From Paenisporosarcina sp050269735 (GTDB taxonomy: Bacteria > Bacillota > Bacilli > Bacillales_A > Planococcaceae), in the NCBI RefSeq assembly GCF_050269735.1, contig NZ_JBNNIX010000002.1:620001-684000 (forward strand): a stretch of 64,000 nucleotides of DNA, read 5' to 3'. The notes beneath the pieces were generated by a model that was not told where the DNA came from, did no database searches, and saw only the letters and a list, made by a program, of their open reading frames with translations. Shown in pieces: positions 44,251 to 52,691 of the stretch. The position numbers were made by a program, and so were the translations under genes. Position 1 is the first letter of the stretch, and each line of letters opens with the position of its first letter.

Positions 44251-44993
44251 ACATTTCCTCCTTCAATAAAAATACATTTTATAAAATTAGTAATATAGCA
44301 TTAATTATTTGGATAATACCATAATTCAATCTAGTTTAATAGGTAATTTTATATAGTTCGTTTATACCATAAGTCTTAAATGAGATAGTTAACGACGGTC
44401 ATTATTTGGTTTCGACAATATGCGAGGAAAATACATTATCTCTTCAGAGTATGGAATTTTTACAGCATGGATTAGTGTCATATTTCTATGTAAAACGCTC
44501 TTCCTTTAATTCACAACTCATTTTACTACAGGCATTAATTATTATAGGAAAACAAAAAAAATCACACTACGTGTTTTGTGGTGATCACATAATGTTATGA
44601 TGTACCATTTTGCATTATTACACTTTCCTAAATCACATTACTACAATCATCATGGGCTACCCTAAGACTACAGAAACTGTAAGCATCCTTATAATTTACG
44701 CGTAGTTTAACAGCTTTTCAATTTACTCGAAACTGTTGTCTTTAAGAGTCAATCCGTTTTCATATGAAGTAGCATTTTTTAGCAAGTAGATTTAACCTGC
44801 TGGCTTTGATGAAGTTACAACCATTTAACATTGAATGACGAAAAAGAAATAGCCACCACGCAGTCCATGCTACAGTGACTATCTCTCCAAAAAATAATGG
44901 TTAGCCGCCATTCCTGCGGCAAGTGTGTACTAGTGATCAGGTGTTTGAGCACCTGAACTTTTCTTTTATACAACTAGTTGAAATTAAACCTAT
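44251..44993. other. 743-bp gap, decayed accessory sequence
   Basis: AT-rich sequence without a convincing gene. The plus-strand frame at 44406-44600 has no ribosome binding site. A perfect hairpin TCAGGTG/CACCTGA (44937-44956) followed on the plus strand by ACTTTTCTTTT looks like a terminator, yet no plus-strand gene precedes it. This suggests a lost gene. Confidence 0.5.
44937..44968 (+). terminator. Orphan plus-strand terminator-like hairpin
   Basis: Seven-bp perfect stem TCAGGTG/CACCTGA, loop of 6, then a T-rich tail. It faces the wrong way to end the LysR gene, so it may be the remains of a lost unit. Confidence 0.5.
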
Positions 44994-45860
44994 CTATTTG
45001 TCTTCCAAAACCATATCAATAAACAGCTTGTGAGCTTCAGACAACCATTTATTTTTGTGATAGGATATTTGCGCATAGAACATCAGATTCTCGCTAGAAG
45101 ACTCAATGACTTTTATTTTTTCTTCTAGCAATAGGGATTCTACACTTATGTATGGCACCAAGCTAATCCCCAACCCACTTACAACACACTGTTTTATAGC
45201 CTCCATACTCGATAACTCCAAATGATTATTAGTATTGATTCCATTCTCAACCAAAAATCCTTCGAATAATTGTCTTAGCACACAATTATTCGCACTAAAA
45301 ATAATACACTCTCCATCCGCTTCCTCAATTGTCTTGATGGAATGGTTTCTTTCCCCAACAAATACTAATGATTCTTTCGACCAAATTTCTGTAATTAACT
45401 GTGGGTCACTTACCTTTGGTTCTAGTGTAATCGCAATATCTAATTCCCCCGAATGGAGTCTCTCACGTAGTTGCATACAATTATCATTAATGAGCGAAAA
45501 AGTAACCTCCGGATAATTCTTCTTATACTTTGTTAAAACTGTTCCCAACTTGTACACGGTCATGGTTTCGGATGCACCAATGCGGATTTCACCTTTCAAT
45601 GTCTTATCGTTTGGTGAAATATGTTTGATCTTTGAATATATCGTTAGTAATTCTACTACATAAAGATACATTTCCTTCCCCATCATGGTTAATTGAATTT
45701 GTTTTCCTAAACGGTCAAATAAGGGAAACCCAATCTCATCCTCAAGCTGCTGAATATGAGCAGTGATGGATGCTTGTGAGTACTGTAATGTTTGAGCAGC
45801 CTTTGTAAAGCTGTTTAACTCGGCCACTGTTTTAAAAGATTGAAGTTGACGGATTTCTAT
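44994..45860 (-). CDS. LysR-family regulator with apparent AUA start
   Basis: LysR-type regulator, 288 aa if read from the AUA codon. The N-terminal winged helix reads EIRQLQSFKTVAELNSFTKA, then TLQYSQASITAHIQQLEDEI. The effector domain (about 90-285) follows. The full, conserved N-terminus is only reached by starting at ATA (45858-45860), which lies exactly 8 nt after AAGGAGG. The first conventional start (GTG at 45827) would delete 11 residues of the DNA-binding domain. Divergent from an isochorismatase-family hydrolase, which it may control. Confidence 0.82.
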   Translation of the reverse strand: MEIRQLQSFKTVAELNSFTKAAQTLQYSQASITAHIQQLEDEIGFPLFDRLGKQIQLTMMGKEMYLYVVELLTIYSKIKHISPNDKTLKGEIRIGASETMTVYKLGTVLTKYKKNYPEVTFSLINDNCMQLRERLHSGELDIAITLEPKVSDPQLITEIWSKESLVFVGERNHSIKTIEEADGECIIFSANNCVLRQLFEGFLVENGINTNNHLELSSMEAIKQCVVSGLGISLVPYISVESLLLEEKIKVIESSSENLMFYAQISYHKNKWLSEAHKLFIDMVLEDK

Positions 45861-45889
45861 TTTAGACCCCTCCTTGATAAAGTTTATTA

Positions 45890-45902
45890 TCAGAAAACCT
45901 GA
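45890..45902. promoter_or_regulatory. Candidate LysR box
   Basis: TCAG-N5-CTGA, a T-N11-A inverted repeat just upstream of the LysR start and facing the divergent gene. The match is short. Confidence 0.3.
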
Positions 45903-46040
45903 ACATACTGTTTAGTTATTTCAATTTTACTAATAAGTGATTCTAGCATACAATTTTTGTAAGCAGCTGACTTATCTGCAATATAGTTTGTTTACTTTTA
46001 CCGAATGAATCTAAATCAAGTTGGTTTACTGATGGAATAA

Positions 46041-46231
46041 GGAGAAGGAGAATGCGACGGATTCACTGAACTCGTTACAATCGGTACTCGTAAAGATTCA
46101 TAATTCACCTGGAATTCATCAGTCATATCGGAGCGTATACTTTCAGAGATAAGGGTCGAGGGGTTGAAGAGTTTGAATTACTGACATCAGCAGAAAATGT
46201 AAACGACGTAATAAAGGCTCACGGAATTTAG
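46041..46231 (+). pseudogene. Remnant of an unidentified gene
   Basis: Two coding-like pieces in different frames: one from 46041 to about 46100 (reads GECDGFTELVTIGTRKD then stop) and one from about 46095 to 46231 (contains EFISHIGAYTFRDKGRG, then EEFELLTSAENVNDVIK, ends at TAG). Neither has a start codon with a ribosome binding site. Together they look like the C-terminal part of a gene broken by a frameshift. I do not recognise the family. It lies directly upstream of the isochorismatase-family gene. Confidence 0.4.
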
Positions 46232-46265
46232 TTCTTCAATTTAAAAACACTTAGGAGGAATTTTT

Positions 46266-46817
46266 ATGAGAATATCAACAAACACAGCTTTAATTTTAAT
46301 CGATGTTCAAAATCACTTTGATAGCCCAGAAAATGGTGTGAGAAATAATTTAAATGCTGAAGAGAATATGGCCACATTATTAAACATATGGAGGAAAACA
46401 AATCGTCCAATCATTCACATACAACACATTAGTAACCCTTCCCTCCCGCATCATCCTGGACGCGATATAAAAGAAATTGTCGCTCCTCTACCAGGAGAAC
46501 CTGTGATGATAAAAAATGTAAACAGTTCGTTTATTGGTACTAACCTTGAAAATCATTTACATGAAGCTAGAATTGAAACCCTTGTTATTGTAGGTTTAAC
46601 AACTGATCATTGTGTTTCCACGACGACAAGAATGGCAAAAAACCTTGGCTTCACTCCATTCATTGTATCTGATGCTACCGCTACTTTTGAACGGATTAGC
46701 TTTGACGGAAAGTTGTACAGTGCTGAAGAAATTCATAACTTGGCTCTTGTCAGTTTATCCGACGAATTTGCTACAGTCATTGATACGAAAGGTGTTCTTG
46801 AATTACTAGAGTTGTAA
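46266..46817 (+). CDS. Isochorismatase-family cysteine hydrolase
   Basis: 183 aa. The catalytic triad of the family is present: Asp in ALILIDVQNHF, Lys in MIKNVNSSF and Cys in TTDHCVSTT, with the cis-peptide region before it. Likely substrates are amides such as nicotinamide-like compounds; it cannot be narrowed. ATG follows AGGAGG. Divergent LysR regulator upstream suggests inducible control. Followed by a terminator. Confidence 0.87.
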   Translation: MRISTNTALILIDVQNHFDSPENGVRNNLNAEENMATLLNIWRKTNRPIIHIQHISNPSLPHHPGRDIKEIVAPLPGEPVMIKNVNSSFIGTNLENHLHEARIETLVIVGLTTDHCVSTTTRMAKNLGFTPFIVSDATATFERISFDGKLYSAEEIHNLALVSLSDEFATVIDTKGVLELLEL

Positions 46818-46869
46818 TTACGTGGAGTGATTTCGACTTGTATTGGTATTTTTCAATTCTCGTTCATTT

Positions 46870-46897
46870 TAAAAGAGTCCCATTGGGGCTCTTTTTA
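46870..46897 (+). terminator. Terminator after isochorismatase-family gene
   Basis: Stem AAAAGAGTCCC/GGGGCTCTTTT, 3-nt loop, then TTTTT. Confidence 0.85.
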
Positions 46898-46940
46898 GTC
46901 TCTATGTTAAACTGATATAAAAAATACAAGGAGTTTTTGT

Positions 46941-47756
46941 ATGAGACTCATTTCAATATGCCCCAGCAATACCGAGATTCTTGCATATTTAGGCTTAACA
47001 AATCTGTTGGTTGGACTCGACGACTTTTCAGATTGGCCATCATCTGTTCAACATTTACCTCGGTTAGGTCCGGATTTATCAATTGATATCGATGCACTCG
47101 AAGCGTTAAATCCAGATCTTGTGTTAGCTTCTCTCAGTGTCCCAGGGATGGAGAAGAATGTGAACGAGTTAGTGGCTCGTGGTATTCCTCATCTTGTGTT
47201 GGATCCTCAAAGTTTAAACGATATTGCAGATGATTTATTGACTGTCGGTCATGCATGTGGGATTTCTGAAAAGGCTAAAATGATTGTCATGGAATATAAA
47301 AGATTTGTTGATGAAATGAAAACTCGCGCGAGAACGGTTTCCAATTGCCCCGAATTATATTGGGAGTGGTGGCCGAAACCGATATTCACACCCGGTCAGG
47401 TAAATTGGTTAACAGAAGTCAGTGAAATTTCCGGAGGACGCAATATATTTCGCGATGTCGAATTGGCCAGTGTCCAAACAGACTGGGATGATGTCATGCG
47501 ACGCAATCCTGAATACATATTCCTCGCATGGGTTGGTGTTCAACAATCCAAGGTTAATAAAAAAGTAATTGAAAAACGTCAGGGATTTGAAAATCTGTCG
47601 GATAACCAAAAGAAACATATCTATATAATGGAAGAAGAATTATATTGCCGTCCCTCTCCCCGATTGCTCGAAGGTGCGTTTAAACTCTCTAATATTTTGC
47701 ATCCAGACATTTATGGTGACTTGGATTTGCCTAATTGGATAACTGACAACAAATAA
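46941..47756 (+). CDS. BtuF-like cobalamin/helical-backbone binding protein without signal
   Basis: 271 aa with the helical-backbone metal/cobalamin receptor fold of BtuF and FecB: ISICPSNTEILAYLGL, then GPDLSIDIDALEALNPDLVLAS, and a second lobe after about 140. Unlike transport receptors it begins MRLISICPSN directly, with no signal peptide or lipid-attachment cysteine. No permease or ATPase genes follow. It may therefore be a cytoplasmic binding or sensing protein, or an orphan receptor that lost export. Strong terminator downstream. Confidence 0.72.
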   Translation: MRLISICPSNTEILAYLGLTNLLVGLDDFSDWPSSVQHLPRLGPDLSIDIDALEALNPDLVLASLSVPGMEKNVNELVARGIPHLVLDPQSLNDIADDLLTVGHACGISEKAKMIVMEYKRFVDEMKTRARTVSNCPELYWEWWPKPIFTPGQVNWLTEVSEISGGRNIFRDVELASVQTDWDDVMRRNPEYIFLAWVGVQQSKVNKKVIEKRQGFENLSDNQKKHIYIMEEELYCRPSPRLLEGAFKLSNILHPDIYGDLDLPNWITDNK

Positions 47757-47769
47757 ATTCTATACAAGT

Positions 47770-47814
47770 AAAAGGCTGCCTTAATGACGTAAAAAGTCAT
47801 CAGGCAGCTTTTCT
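47770..47814 (+). terminator. Terminator after BtuF-like gene
   Basis: Stem AAGGCTGCCT-ATGAC with GTCAT-AGGCAGCTT, loop GTAAAAA, then TTTTC. Confidence 0.85.
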
Positions 47815-47890
47815 ATTTAATAAATAGCAGAATTTAAATCTATTAATAACAAAGTCTTTTTGGCTTTTTTAGATGGCGAACGATGATTTC

Positions 47891-47995
47891 GTTGGACAAT
47901 TCGAGATGTTAGTTGGACCATTTGACGATTTCGTTGGACAAATTCACCATTTCGTTGGACAAAATGGATTTTTCGTTGGAAACACGATTCAAGGC
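47891..47995 (+). repeat. 21-bp-period repeat array, GTTGGACA type
   Basis: GTTGGACAA-type units begin at 47891, 47912, 47933, 47954 and 47975, exactly 21 bp apart. A frame from ATG 47873 to TAA 48016 (47 codons) stays open across them as VGQxxxF heptads, again without a ribosome binding site. The core GGACA is shared with the 31580 array. Confidence 0.88.
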
Positions 47996-48027
47996 AAAAA
48001 GAAGAGGCCGTTTTAAAAACGGCCTCC
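47994..48027 (-). terminator. Terminator after tyrS
   Basis: Perfect stem GAGGCCGTTT/AAACGGCCTC with a short loop, then TTCTTTTTG on the minus strand. Confidence 0.88.
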
Positions 48028-48037
48028 CCCTTAAATG

Positions 48038-49303
48038 TTATATGAACTTCACCATATGGTATTTCTTTTTGCCTCTGCGAACGATTGAGAATGAATCATC
48101 TAAACGATTTTCCGCTGAAACAATGTGATCGACAGCCGTCAATTTCTCACCATTGATTGAAATCGCCCCACTTGTAACGTCTTCACGTGCTTGACGTTTT
48201 GATGGCGAGACTCCTGCTTCCACCAATAAGTCCACAATGTTTTTGTCTTCTTTAGGCAATTCAATAGAAGGAACATCTTTAAAAACTTCCTTCATTTCAT
48301 TGGCAGATAATGCTTTTAAATCTCCACTGAATAAAGCTTGAGTAATTCGAAGAGCATTATCTAAAGCGTCTTGACCATGAATCATACGCGTCATTTCTTC
48401 AGCAAGCGCTTTTTGTGCTTTACGTAAATGTGGCTCTTCCGCAACCGTCACTTCAAATGCCTCAATTTCTTCACGAGTCAAGAAAGTAAAGATTTTCATG
48501 TATTTGATAACATCAGCATCTGCGGTATTCAACCAGAACTGGTAGAACTCATACGGCGTTGTTTTTTCAGCATCCAACCAAACTGCTCCTGAAGCAGATT
48601 TACCAAACTTCGTACCATCTGATTTAGTAACAAGTGGAATGGTCATACCGTAAGCTTTTGACTCTTCACTGTGTGTTTTTCGGATCATTTCAAGTCCAGT
48701 TGTAATATTGCCCCATTGGTCTGATCCCCCTACTTGAATTCGGCAGTTGTGAGAATCGTATAAGTGATTGTAATCAATCGCCTGAATCAACATGTATGAG
48801 AACTCAGTAAAAGAGATTCCGCCTTCCAAGCGAGAAGCAACCGTATCTTTAGCCAACATGTAATTGACCCCAATGTATTTCCCGTAGTCACGCAAAAATT
48901 CGATTACATTCATCGAGCCGATCCAGTCACGGTTGTTAACTAAAACAGCTCCGTTCTCTGAACCAAAATCGAAAATGCGTTCCATTTGAACTTTAAGTCC
49001 TTTTACATTTTCATCAATTTGTTCAGTTGTCTGAAGTTGACGCTCTTCACTGCGACCAGATGGATCCCCGATCATTCCAGTTGCTCCACCAATTAATAGA
49101 ATTGGTTGATGGCCATGTAATTGGAAACGACGCAATGTTAACAACGGCACAATATGACCGATATGCATACTATCTGCTGTTGGATCTACTCCACAATATA
49201 AAGATATTGATTCTTTATTCAAAAGCTCAACCATACCAGCTTCGTCAGTTAACTGGTAGGCAAGGCCTCTCCATTTTAAGTCTTCGATTAATGCGTTTGA
49301 CAT
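48038..49303 (-). CDS. tyrS: Tyrosyl-tRNA synthetase
   Basis: Class I synthetase of 421 aa. HIGH-type motif DSMHIGHIVPLL, KMSKS-type KFGKSASG, tyrosine-binding YMLIQAIDYNHLY and GGSDQWGN, and a C-terminal S4-like domain (about 350-421, SPSKRQAREDVTSGAISING). The chosen ATG is 7 nt after GGAGG; the in-frame ATG two codons earlier lies inside the site. It charges tRNA-Tyr. Controlled by the T-box leader upstream. Confidence 0.97.
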   Translation of the reverse strand: MSNALIEDLKWRGLAYQLTDEAGMVELLNKESISLYCGVDPTADSMHIGHIVPLLTLRRFQLHGHQPILLIGGATGMIGDPSGRSEERQLQTTEQIDENVKGLKVQMERIFDFGSENGAVLVNNRDWIGSMNVIEFLRDYGKYIGVNYMLAKDTVASRLEGGISFTEFSYMLIQAIDYNHLYDSHNCRIQVGGSDQWGNITTGLEMIRKTHSEESKAYGMTIPLVTKSDGTKFGKSASGAVWLDAEKTTPYEFYQFWLNTADADVIKYMKIFTFLTREEIEAFEVTVAEEPHLRKAQKALAEEMTRMIHGQDALDNALRITQALFSGDLKALSANEMKEVFKDVPSIELPKEDKNIVDLLVEAGVSPSKRQAREDVTSGAISINGEKLTAVDHIVSAENRLDDSFSIVRRGKKKYHMVKFI

Positions 49304-49321
49304 ATCCATTCCTCCTTATAA

Positions 49322-49560
49322 ATAAAAAAGTCCCTGCACGATTAATTAAAATCATGCAGGGACGCTAAATACACTTTGCGCGGTACCACCCAGCTTGAAG
49401 GAAAAGTCCTTCCGCTCATCAGACACAGTATCGTTGTGTAGACGTTAAGCTCCCAGCCTGTAATTCATGTATGCACACTGACCAGCTTGCACCACCCGCT
49501 GGCTCTCTAAACAGTTCTTGCATTCATTACTTCGGACTTTTCATCACTCAAAACATTATA
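49322..49560 (-). promoter_or_regulatory. Tyrosine T-box leader of tyrS
   Basis: On the minus strand the T-box sequence GGGTGGTACCGCG (49379-49391) precedes a terminator stem GTCCCTGCA/TGCAGGGAC with a run of six T (about 49322-49366). Stem I lies upstream, with a TAC specifier codon (49460-49462) in AATTACAGGCTGGG, followed by the usual purine. Uncharged tRNA-Tyr would pair with the specifier and the T-box and allow tyrS transcription. Confidence 0.9.
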
Positions 49561-49567
49561 TTTTTTC

Positions 49568-49595
49568 ATTGTACGCCTTAATTCTAACTTGTCAA
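49568..49595 (-). promoter_or_regulatory. Sigma-A promoter of tyrS
   Basis: On the minus strand TTGACA, 16 nt, TACAAT, just upstream of the T-box stem I. Confidence 0.75.
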
Positions 49596-49659
49596 TAAAT
49601 ATATTAGGATTCATACATTTTGTGATATAATAGGACAAGATTTTAGGAGGTCGATTCGG

Positions 49660-52596
49660 TTGAATGATCAAGTAAAAAACTGGTTGAAAAAAATAGACGA
49701 AACATGGATTAGATTGACGAATACCAAGTGGGCTAAAGGTTTGCGCATTACCTCTGGAGTCATCTGGAATCTCGCATTAATCTTGTTAATCGTCCTATTA
49801 GTAGGCGGAGCATTTGCGGGATCGGTTGGCGCAGGATATTTCGCTTCACTAGTCGATCAAGAACCTCTTCGAGAAGAGGCTGAATTGCGGTCATCCATCT
49901 TCAGTTATGAAGAGACGTCGGAAGTATATTTTGCAAACAATGTTTACTTAGGAAAGTTAAGAACAGATTTACAGCGCCGTGAAACTAAGCTTAAAGAAGT
50001 TTCTCCTTATGTCCTTGATGCAGTGTATGCAACGGAAGATGAATATTTCAAAGTGCATGATGGGATTGTTCCAAAGGCTATTTTCCGCGGTCTATTACAG
50101 GATGTCACGAATTCCGATAGCCAAACAGGCGGATCAACGCTTACACAACAATTAATCAAAAACCAGATTCTCACAAATGAAGTTTCCTATGAACGCAAAG
50201 CAAAAGAAATACTTTTAGCGATGCGCCTTGAGAAATTCATGGAAAAAGATGAAATTTTGGAAGCTTATTTAAATATTATTCCATACGGCCGCAACGCTGC
50301 TGGTGCCAATATTGCTGGGATTGAAACCGCAGCTGAAGGAATTTTCAATGTCAAAGCAAAAGATTTAAATTTACCTCAAGCTGCTTTTATCGCGGGGATT
50401 CCGCAAGCACCTTTTGCACATACCCCTTTCACTTCTGACGGTTTACTGAAGGATGAAGATGGTCTGAAACCAGGCATTGATCGGATGCTGACAGTTCTCT
50501 ATCGTATGAAAGAAACTGGCTACATAACGGAACAAGAATATAATGGAGCGATTGCTTATGATATTAAAAAAGATTTCCGTTCTCCTGAATTGTTACCTCA
50601 GGAAAGATACCCTTTTTTAACATATGAATTGGAACGTCAAGCAAAACAGATTATAGCGGAATTATTAGCTGAAAAAGATGGCATTGATCCTACTCGTCTA
50701 ATAGATGAAGAAAAATTAAATGAAAAATATACTATTATGGCTGATCGTTCCATGCGTAACAACGGCTACCGTATACATTCTACCATTGACAAAAAAATGT
50801 ATGACGCTCATCAAAAAGTAAAAGATGAGTTCAAAAATTATGGCCCTTCGATTAAGGTTGAAAAATACAATGCTGAATTACAAAAAAACGAATGGGTTGA
50901 AGAACCAGTTCAAGTGGGCAGTGTGTTGATGGAAAATAGTACGGGTAAAATTTTAAGTTTTATCGGCGGTCGTAGTTATGATATTGAAGCTTCAAATCAT
51001 GCTACACAAAGATATCGTCAAAACGGTTCGACTATGAAGCCTCTGTTAATTTATGGTCCTGCCATTGAGTATGGCTTGATCGGTGCTGGCAGTCCTGTAG
51101 TGGATGTAGCATTTAAAGATTATGTAGACGGTACTGGAAAACCTTATTCACCAAGAAACTTCACAAAAGACCAAGAACTTGGTATCATTCCTGCACGCCA
51201 AGCACTGGCATCTTCACAGAACTTAGCAGCTCTAAGATTGTATAATCAAATTGTTGAAAAACGTCCTGCTGAATTTTTAAAGAAAATCGGTTTCTCTCGT
51301 TTAATTGAGGAAGATTATGTAAACCTCTCTGCTTCAATCGGAGGAATTAGAAACGGTGTCACCATTGAAGAAAACACAACTGCATACGCAACTTTGGCGA
51401 ATGGTGGCCAGATGATCGATTCTTATATGATTGAAAAAATTGAGGATGCTGATGGAAAGATTATTTTCCAACATAAATCTGAAGCTGTACCAGTTTACTC
51501 TCCTCAAACCTCATATATCGTAACGGATATGCTACGTGATGTATTATCAGAAGGTACAGGTAGACGAGCTCAATCAGAATTGAAATTCAAGTCTGATTTT
51601 GCAGCTAAAACAGGAACAACAAATAATGCTCACGATGTATGGTTTATGGGTTATAATCCATCCATTACACTTGGTGTATGGTTAGGTTATGATACTCCAA
51701 CCAATTTAAATATTTCGAATGGCACTTATCTACAACCCGGAACCCGTGTCAATATGTTATGGGCAAAATTGATGAACAGTTCATATGAAGTAAATGCTGA
51801 ACTGATAGACCCAGCGACCGAATTCAAAGCACCGAAAGGCGTCGTTTCTCAATCGTTTTGTGCCATTTCAGGAATGACTCCATCTGAAGAATGTTCACGC
51901 GCAGGTTTAGTGAAATCTGATTTATTTAACGCGAATACTTATGTACCTAGCAAAGCAGATGATAGCTTTGTGTCATCATCATACGTCATGATAGGTGGGA
52001 AACGTTTTCGCGCACTTCCTACAACACCAAGTGAGTTTGTAGTCAGCGGTGGAGTTGGGGTAAACAAAGACTTTATAGATCGTATGTTTGGCAATATCAA
52101 GGGAGAAGCGAGTAAACTTTTCCCTCAAGATTCTAGTTTTGCAAATCGTGTTGTGTCTGAAGACACATTCGAAGCAGACGGCGCTTCACCAGGATCGGTT
52201 TCTGCCTCCCTTTCAGGAAGCACGCTTTCCTGGTCTAAATCGCCTTCGAATGATGTCGTTGGATATCGAGTGTTCAGAAGCTCCGGCGGTGGTAATGAGT
52301 TACTTTCTTCTGTTAAAGAAGCGAGTGGTAATTCTTATCAAGTGAACAGTCCAGGTACGTACTTCGTTGTCGCTGTGGATATTACAGGACAACAATCACC
52401 TGCATCCAATATGACTGTTGTGGAAGCTCCTAAAGCGGAGCCGACTCCGGAACCTAAACCGACTCCAACACCAGAGCCGAAACCAGGAACTGAGCCAAAG
52501 CCAAAGCCGAAGCCAGAACCTAAACCTGATCCAAAACCAGAACCTAAACCGGAACCACCTCCAGAAGAACCACCTGGAGATGGAGAAGGAGAATAA
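49660..52596 (+). CDS. PBP1A-family penicillin-binding protein with fibronectin-type domain and Pro-rich tail
   Basis: Bifunctional cell-wall enzyme of 978 aa. One N-terminal membrane helix (about 37-65). The glycosyltransferase domain shows EDEYFKVHDGI and GGSTLTQQLIKNQIL. The transpeptidase shows the catalytic Ser-x-x-Lys in GSTMKPL, SQN in ASSQNLAALR and KTG in AAKTGTTNNAHD. After about 840 comes a fibronectin-III-like domain and a Pro/Lys/Glu tail (about 925-978) that could span or bind the wall. TTG start, 9 nt after GGAGG. Divergent from tyrS. Confidence 0.9.
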   Translation: MNDQVKNWLKKIDETWIRLTNTKWAKGLRITSGVIWNLALILLIVLLVGGAFAGSVGAGYFASLVDQEPLREEAELRSSIFSYEETSEVYFANNVYLGKLRTDLQRRETKLKEVSPYVLDAVYATEDEYFKVHDGIVPKAIFRGLLQDVTNSDSQTGGSTLTQQLIKNQILTNEVSYERKAKEILLAMRLEKFMEKDEILEAYLNIIPYGRNAAGANIAGIETAAEGIFNVKAKDLNLPQAAFIAGIPQAPFAHTPFTSDGLLKDEDGLKPGIDRMLTVLYRMKETGYITEQEYNGAIAYDIKKDFRSPELLPQERYPFLTYELERQAKQIIAELLAEKDGIDPTRLIDEEKLNEKYTIMADRSMRNNGYRIHSTIDKKMYDAHQKVKDEFKNYGPSIKVEKYNAELQKNEWVEEPVQVGSVLMENSTGKILSFIGGRSYDIEASNHATQRYRQNGSTMKPLLIYGPAIEYGLIGAGSPVVDVAFKDYVDGTGKPYSPRNFTKDQELGIIPARQALASSQNLAALRLYNQIVEKRPAEFLKKIGFSRLIEEDYVNLSASIGGIRNGVTIEENTTAYATLANGGQMIDSYMIEKIEDADGKIIFQHKSEAVPVYSPQTSYIVTDMLRDVLSEGTGRRAQSELKFKSDFAAKTGTTNNAHDVWFMGYNPSITLGVWLGYDTPTNLNISNGTYLQPGTRVNMLWAKLMNSSYEVNAELIDPATEFKAPKGVVSQSFCAISGMTPSEECSRAGLVKSDLFNANTYVPSKADDSFVSSSYVMIGGKRFRALPTTPSEFVVSGGVGVNKDFIDRMFGNIKGEASKLFPQDSSFANRVVSEDTFEADGASPGSVSASLSGSTLSWSKSPSNDVVGYRVFRSSGGGNELLSSVKEASGNSYQVNSPGTYFVVAVDITGQQSPASNMTVVEAPKAEPTPEPKPTPTPEPKPGTEPKPKPKPEPKPDPKPEPKPEPPPEEPPGDGEGE

Positions 52597-52601
52597 TAAC
52601 T

Positions 52602-52647
52602 AAAAGCAGTGAAACTTATCCAGACCGATAAGTTTCACTGCTTTTTT
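52602..52647 (+). terminator. Terminator after PBP gene
   Basis: Perfect 19-bp stem (AAAAGCAGTGAAACTTATC and complement), loop CAGACC, then six T. Confidence 0.92.
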
Positions 52648-52691
52648 GGTTGTGTAAATTAATAAGAAAGGATAGCTGAGGTTGAAGTTAT

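Noticed and set aside
44406..44600. Plus-strand 64-codon frame in the serine hydrolase-LysR gap
   Set aside because: No ribosome binding site and non-coding composition.
49378..49560. tRNA gene near tyrS
   Set aside because: The tRNA-like stems belong to the T-box leader; no acceptor stem with CCA-type end or complete cloverleaf is present.
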